Assembly: GCA_034520365.1 (NCBI GenBank)
Contig: JAXHNP010000008.1
Location: 117,441 to 181,440 of the forward strand
Direction of reading: 5' to 3'
Source of the DNA: Desulfobacterales bacterium
GTDB taxonomy: Bacteria > Desulfobacterota > Desulfobacteria > Desulfobacterales > Desulfosalsimonadaceae
Length of the DNA: 64,000 bases
Shown: positions 60,937 through 64,000 of the stretch, piece after piece
How positions within the stretch are numbered: the first letter of the stretch is position 1
Layout of the letters: every line of letters starts with the position of its first letter
Translations under genes and position numbers: made by a program
The notes under the pieces: generated by a model
Told to the model about the DNA's origin: nothing
What the model saw: only the letters and a program-made list of their open reading frames with translations
Database searches by the model: none

Positions 60937-63900
60937 TCAGCCGGGTCGCTGAATGCCTAATTTTTTCATGCGAAAGGTCAAGGTGGACGGATGGATGTCC
61001 AGGAGCTCGGCGGCGCCGCCTTTCCCCCGGACTTTCCAGTTGGTTTGCTGCAGCCCCCAGAGGATATGCTGCCGTTCGTTTTCCTGAAGGGTTATCGCTT
61101 TTCGCTGTTCACAATCGGTGACTTCGCTGGCTTTGAACTCAGGCAGTCGCAGTTTCTCCCCGGTGCTCAGTATGCAGGCGCGTTCGATGATGTTTTGTAA
61201 TTCTCTGATATTTCCAGGAAATTCGTATTCCTGCAGCCTGGCCATATCACTCTCAGAGATGCCCCTGATGTCCTTTGCCATCTTGTTGGCAAAGATGTGG
61301 AGGAAATGCTCTGCCAACAGCGGGATATCTTCTTTTCTTTCCCGAAGCGGCGGGACGTGAATGGGAAAAATGTTTATCCGATAATACAGGTCGGATTGAA
61401 AATGCCCCGACTGGACGAGATCGGCAAGCGCCTTGTTGGTGGCGGCAATCAGCCGGAAGTCCGAGCGCAGGGTCTCCGTCCCGCCCACCCGCTCGAACTC
61501 TTTTGTCTGCAGCACACGGAGCAGGCGGATCTGGGTATCTGTTGAAATGGTTCCAACCTCATCGAGAAAAAGGGTGCCGTGGTGCGCCAGTTCAAACCGG
61601 CCGGTGCGCTTTTTCTGGGCCCCTGTAAATGCGCCCTTTTCATGTCCGAACAGTTCACTGGAGATGAGGTTTTCCGGCAGGGCGCTGCAATGGACGCTGA
61701 TAAAGGGGTTTTTCTTTCTTTGACTTAAATCATGAACCGCCCGGGCCACCAGTTCCTTGCCCACACCGGTTTCCCCTTCAATAAGCACCGTCGCGCCGGT
61801 ATCGGCGACCTGGGTTATTTTTTCCATAACCTCGGCAATGGCCGGGCTTTTTCCGACAATTCCCTTGAAATTTAAGGAGTTGTTGTGTTCCTCCTGGTAA
61901 TACTGCTTTTCTTTGCGAAGTGTTTTGTTGAGTCTTTTGACCTCCTGGTAGGCCTGAACATTATCCAGGGCAAAAGCAGCCATAGCTGCAAAGTAAGCGA
62001 GGATCCCCATGTCGGATTTTTGAAAACCGCTGTTTAACAGGCGGTTGTCATGGTAAAGCGCCCCCATAATGTGTTTTCTCAAAATCAGGGGGACGCAAAT
62101 CCTGGACCGGAGCGGCTGACAGGAGAAATCGTGGCCGGAGTTCATTGCATCCAGATTTTTTATGCAGCCTTTTCCCGATTTCGCCACTTCTTCAATAAGC
62201 TGGTAGGATGAGGCAAATTCCGGGTGGGTGATCTGGGCGGAGGTCAGGTTTTTGGAGCCCCGCAGCTGCAGGCTGGTTTTGTCTTTGTTCCAGAGGAAGA
62301 TGGCGCCCCGCTCGGCACCGGTAATCTTGTTGACAGTTGAGATGATGTACTGGATCAGATCCTTGTTGTCATTGATGGCCACCATCTCCTGGCCGAGTTT
62401 CAATATTTCCTTTAACAGGTTCTCCCGCTTGGGCCGGGTTTCAATGAGGCTGACAAGGTCGTCCGGAATCAGGTTTTCATTCAGTTCCGACAGGGCGCCG
62501 GCACCGCTTTCGGCGAGCTGGCGCGCTTCCCCCTTCTCTCCGCTTGAGAGTTTGATCCGGGCCAGTTCCAGGCGGGATTTGGCCAGTTCGATGCACTGCC
62601 CGGATTCTTCCAGGCACTGGATGGACTGGTTAAGGGAATGGCAGACTTTTTTGGTTCCCGCATTTTCCTCCATTTGCATAAAGGCCTGGTATCGGTAGCC
62701 GATTCCCTTCATGAAGATGTTTTTGCCAAGGGTATACTTCCGGACCATGCTGTTTAGCGACAATTCGTCAAAAGAGGGGAGTTCCCCTTTTCTCATGGCC
62801 ATGGCAAGGGAGATCTGATAGGGGTATATGTTGACACTGATTTTAACTTCATTGCTTTTATTGATAAAGTTTCTCAGGTGTTTCAGGCAGAGCTGGTTTT
62901 TGCCTTTCAGATAGTAGCTGTAGGCCAAAAACAGCTGAACGGTGATCAACACCCAGTTGTTGTTCGTTTTCTGGGCTTCTTTGTCCGAAAGGGTCAGGTA
63001 GTAGATGGCCTCGTCGATTCGGTGGGTCCTCAGCAGGATCTCGCCGATGTTGCCCGAGGCATAGGCGGCAAGGTACATGTCTCCCTTTTCGATGCAGTGG
63101 CTGCGGATGGCGTAAAGCATGCCCAGGCCCTGGGTCACCTGGCCGGTCTGGGCATAGCAGAAGCCCACCGTAAGGGCGGCAAGCAGCGGAAACTCCCCGT
63201 TGGGGTACCGGTCTATGTCGGGAACCGATTTCTCATAATTTTCAATAGCTTCTTTAAACCGTCCCTGCCAGAACAGGAAAAAGGTACTGAAGGTGCTGGC
63301 CGCCCGCTTCAGCTTGGGGTCGTCGAGTTCTTTAGCCTGCGCCCATCCTTTTTCAAAATGGTTCAAAGCTTCGTCGTATTTGGTTTTAAGCCATTCATTT
63401 TTGGCGATATGCATTTCAATAAGCGCCTGGCACCGCTGGTCGCCGCTGGTCTCGGCCCTTTCAAGGGCGGTGTTCAGGATGCCCAGGACCTTGTCCGTAT
63501 CCTGCTGGGCAGTGGATATTTTGGAGAATTTGATGGCGGTATCAATGAAGACGTCGTCTATGGCTTTTCCCGATTTATCCGAGAGGTCTCCCAGCACTTT
63601 GGAATAACATTTAAACGCCATTTCCTGATTGTAGTTGTGGAGGTGCACGTCACCGGCATGCATCAGATAGCGGCAGCCTTCAAAGCTGTTTGTGATTTCC
63701 AGGAGCTGATGGGCGATGGGTTCGCTCTCGTTTTCGATATCCCTTGGGAAATCACTGAGCAGCATTTTTGAAATCTGCTCCAGCAGATTGTGTTTTTGCC
63801 TGGGCTCGAGGGCGACCTGGAATTTTTTCTGGGTCGCTTTCTGCTGGAAAGCATAGATGCCCGGGCTTTTGTTCGAAATCAGGCCTTCCTTCCTGGCTTC

Positions 63901-64000
63901 TTCCAGCTCGGAAATGAGAAGGGTGATTCTTTTGCCGGTAAGCTCGGCAAGCCAGTCGATGGAAAAGGAACTGTCAAAAAGTGAGGCTACCCGCAAGTAT
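60937..64000 (-). CDS. TPR-GAF sigma54-dependent transcriptional activator (N-terminus beyond window)
   Basis: At least 1021 residues; the frame is open to the right edge, so the protein is longer. The visible start resembles the end of an AAA/STAND-type ATPase domain (VASLFDSSFSIDWLAELTGK). TPR-like helices follow (about 60-500), then a GAF domain (about 555-700). The sigma54 AAA+ domain (about 740-960) has Walker A GETGVGKELVARAV, the sigma54-contact loop FGHEKGAFTGAQK and Walker B TLFLDEVG. A Fis-type helix-turn-helix is C-terminal (AAELLDIHPSTLTFRMKKLG). Relatives often start with a protein kinase domain. It converges on the catabolic operon and is the likely activator of the -24/-12 promoter at 55652. 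GAF may sense a small effector. Confidence 0.9.
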   Translation of the reverse strand, partial: YLRVASLFDSSFSIDWLAELTGKRITLLISELEEARKEGLISNKSPGIYAFQQKATQKKFQVALEPRQKHNLLEQISKMLLSDFPRDIENESEPIAHQLLEITNSFEGCRYLMHAGDVHLHNYNQEMAFKCYSKVLGDLSDKSGKAIDDVFIDTAIKFSKISTAQQDTDKVLGILNTALERAETSGDQRCQALIEMHIAKNEWLKTKYDEALNHFEKGWAQAKELDDPKLKRAASTFSTFFLFWQGRFKEAIENYEKSVPDIDRYPNGEFPLLAALTVGFCYAQTGQVTQGLGMLYAIRSHCIEKGDMYLAAYASGNIGEILLRTHRIDEAIYYLTLSDKEAQKTNNNWVLITVQLFLAYSYYLKGKNQLCLKHLRNFINKSNEVKISVNIYPYQISLAMAMRKGELPSFDELSLNSMVRKYTLGKNIFMKGIGYRYQAFMQMEENAGTKKVCHSLNQSIQCLEESGQCIELAKSRLELARIKLSSGEKGEARQLAESGAGALSELNENLIPDDLVSLIETRPKRENLLKEILKLGQEMVAINDNKDLIQYIISTVNKITGAERGAIFLWNKDKTSLQLRGSKNLTSAQITHPEFASSYQLIEEVAKSGKGCIKNLDAMNSGHDFSCQPLRSRICVPLILRKHIMGALYHDNRLLNSGFQKSDMGILAYFAAMAAFALDNVQAYQEVKRLNKTLRKEKQYYQEEHNNSLNFKGIVGKSPAIAEVMEKITQVADTGATVLIEGETGVGKELVARAVHDLSQRKKNPFISVHCSALPENLISSELFGHEKGAFTGAQKKRTGRFELAHHGTLFLDEVGTISTDTQIRLLRVLQTKEFERVGGTETLRSDFRLIAATNKALADLVQSGHFQSDLYYRINIFPIHVPPLRERKEDIPLLAEHFLHIFANKMAKDIRGISESDMARLQEYEFPGNIRELQNIIERACILSTGEKLRLPEFKASEVTDCEQRKAITLQENERQHILWGLQQTNWKVRGKGGAAELLDIHPSTLTFRMKKLGIQRPG

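Noticed and set aside
1..64000. tRNA or rRNA genes
   Set aside because: No cloverleaf-like segment ending in CCA with a T-loop GTTCRANNC, and no rRNA core sequence, was seen on either strand by eye; a covariance search would be decisive.

Overview
This 64 kb window reads as chromosomal DNA of a strictly anaerobic, probably sulfate-reducing Gram-negative bacterium, most likely Desulfobacterota (Desulfobacterales-like; inference). The grounds are an oxygen-independent (cobalt-early) cobalamin pathway with an exported CbiK-type chelatase, several B12 riboswitches, an IcmF-type B12 mutase, ADP-forming acyl-CoA synthetase, two 2-hydroxyacyl-CoA dehydratase-family subunits, a sigma54-dependent regulator and outer-membrane proteins. 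No rRNA, tRNA or CRISPR array was seen.

Layout. 1-4 kb (minus strand): icmF (cut by the window edge), a YidD-like lipoprotein and a znuBCA zinc importer, apparently one operon. 4-15.4 kb (plus): a repeat element, a broken ferredoxin gene, ADP-forming acyl-CoA synthetase, two hybrid histidine kinases, a PlsC-type acyltransferase, a PIN-PhoH ATPase and a MOT1-type molybdate/sulfate transporter. 15.4-32 kb: a cobalamin region with three B12 riboswitches (before cbiK, cobT and btuCDF), a tandem hairpin-repeat block, then a tightly overlapping operon cbiA-cbiC-cbiL-(permease)-cbiD-cbiET-cbiF-cbiG-cbiH. No cbiJ, cbiB, cbiP, cobU or cobS is visible, so those steps must lie elsewhere. 32-33 kb is a graveyard of gene remnants.

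33-37 kb (minus): a TetR-controlled operon with an HMG-CoA synthase fused to a DUF35 zinc-ribbon domain, a thiolase and an unknown small protein; two 19-bp palindromes are probable TetR sites. 37-40 kb: a truncated, frameshifted bioY next to a decayed ISAs1-type element (DUF4338/DruA-like ORF plus transposase with a possible programmed -1 frameshift), then an internally deleted radical SAM gene and a C_GCAxxG_C_C protein.

41-64 kb is a coherent catabolic island: DUF1302, DUF1329, YCF48-like and MMPL/RND proteins (envelope handling of a hydrophobic substrate), an MBL-fold hydrolase, two 2-hydroxyacyl-CoA dehydratase/benzoyl-CoA reductase-family subunits, two acyl-CoA ligases, an acyl-CoA dehydrogenase, a bifunctional enoyl-CoA hydratase/3-hydroxyacyl-CoA dehydrogenase, a thiolase-fold protein lacking the catalytic cysteine (Ltp2-like), and a convergent TPR-GAF-sigma54 activator. 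A good -24/-12 promoter precedes the second ligase. This is the best candidate for an undescribed system: a sigma54-controlled anaerobic route for a hydrophobic, perhaps cyclic or steroid-like, carboxylic acid.

Six genes carry single-base frame breaks, most in short homopolymers. They could be sequencing errors or real decay and should be resolved before any are called pseudogenes.
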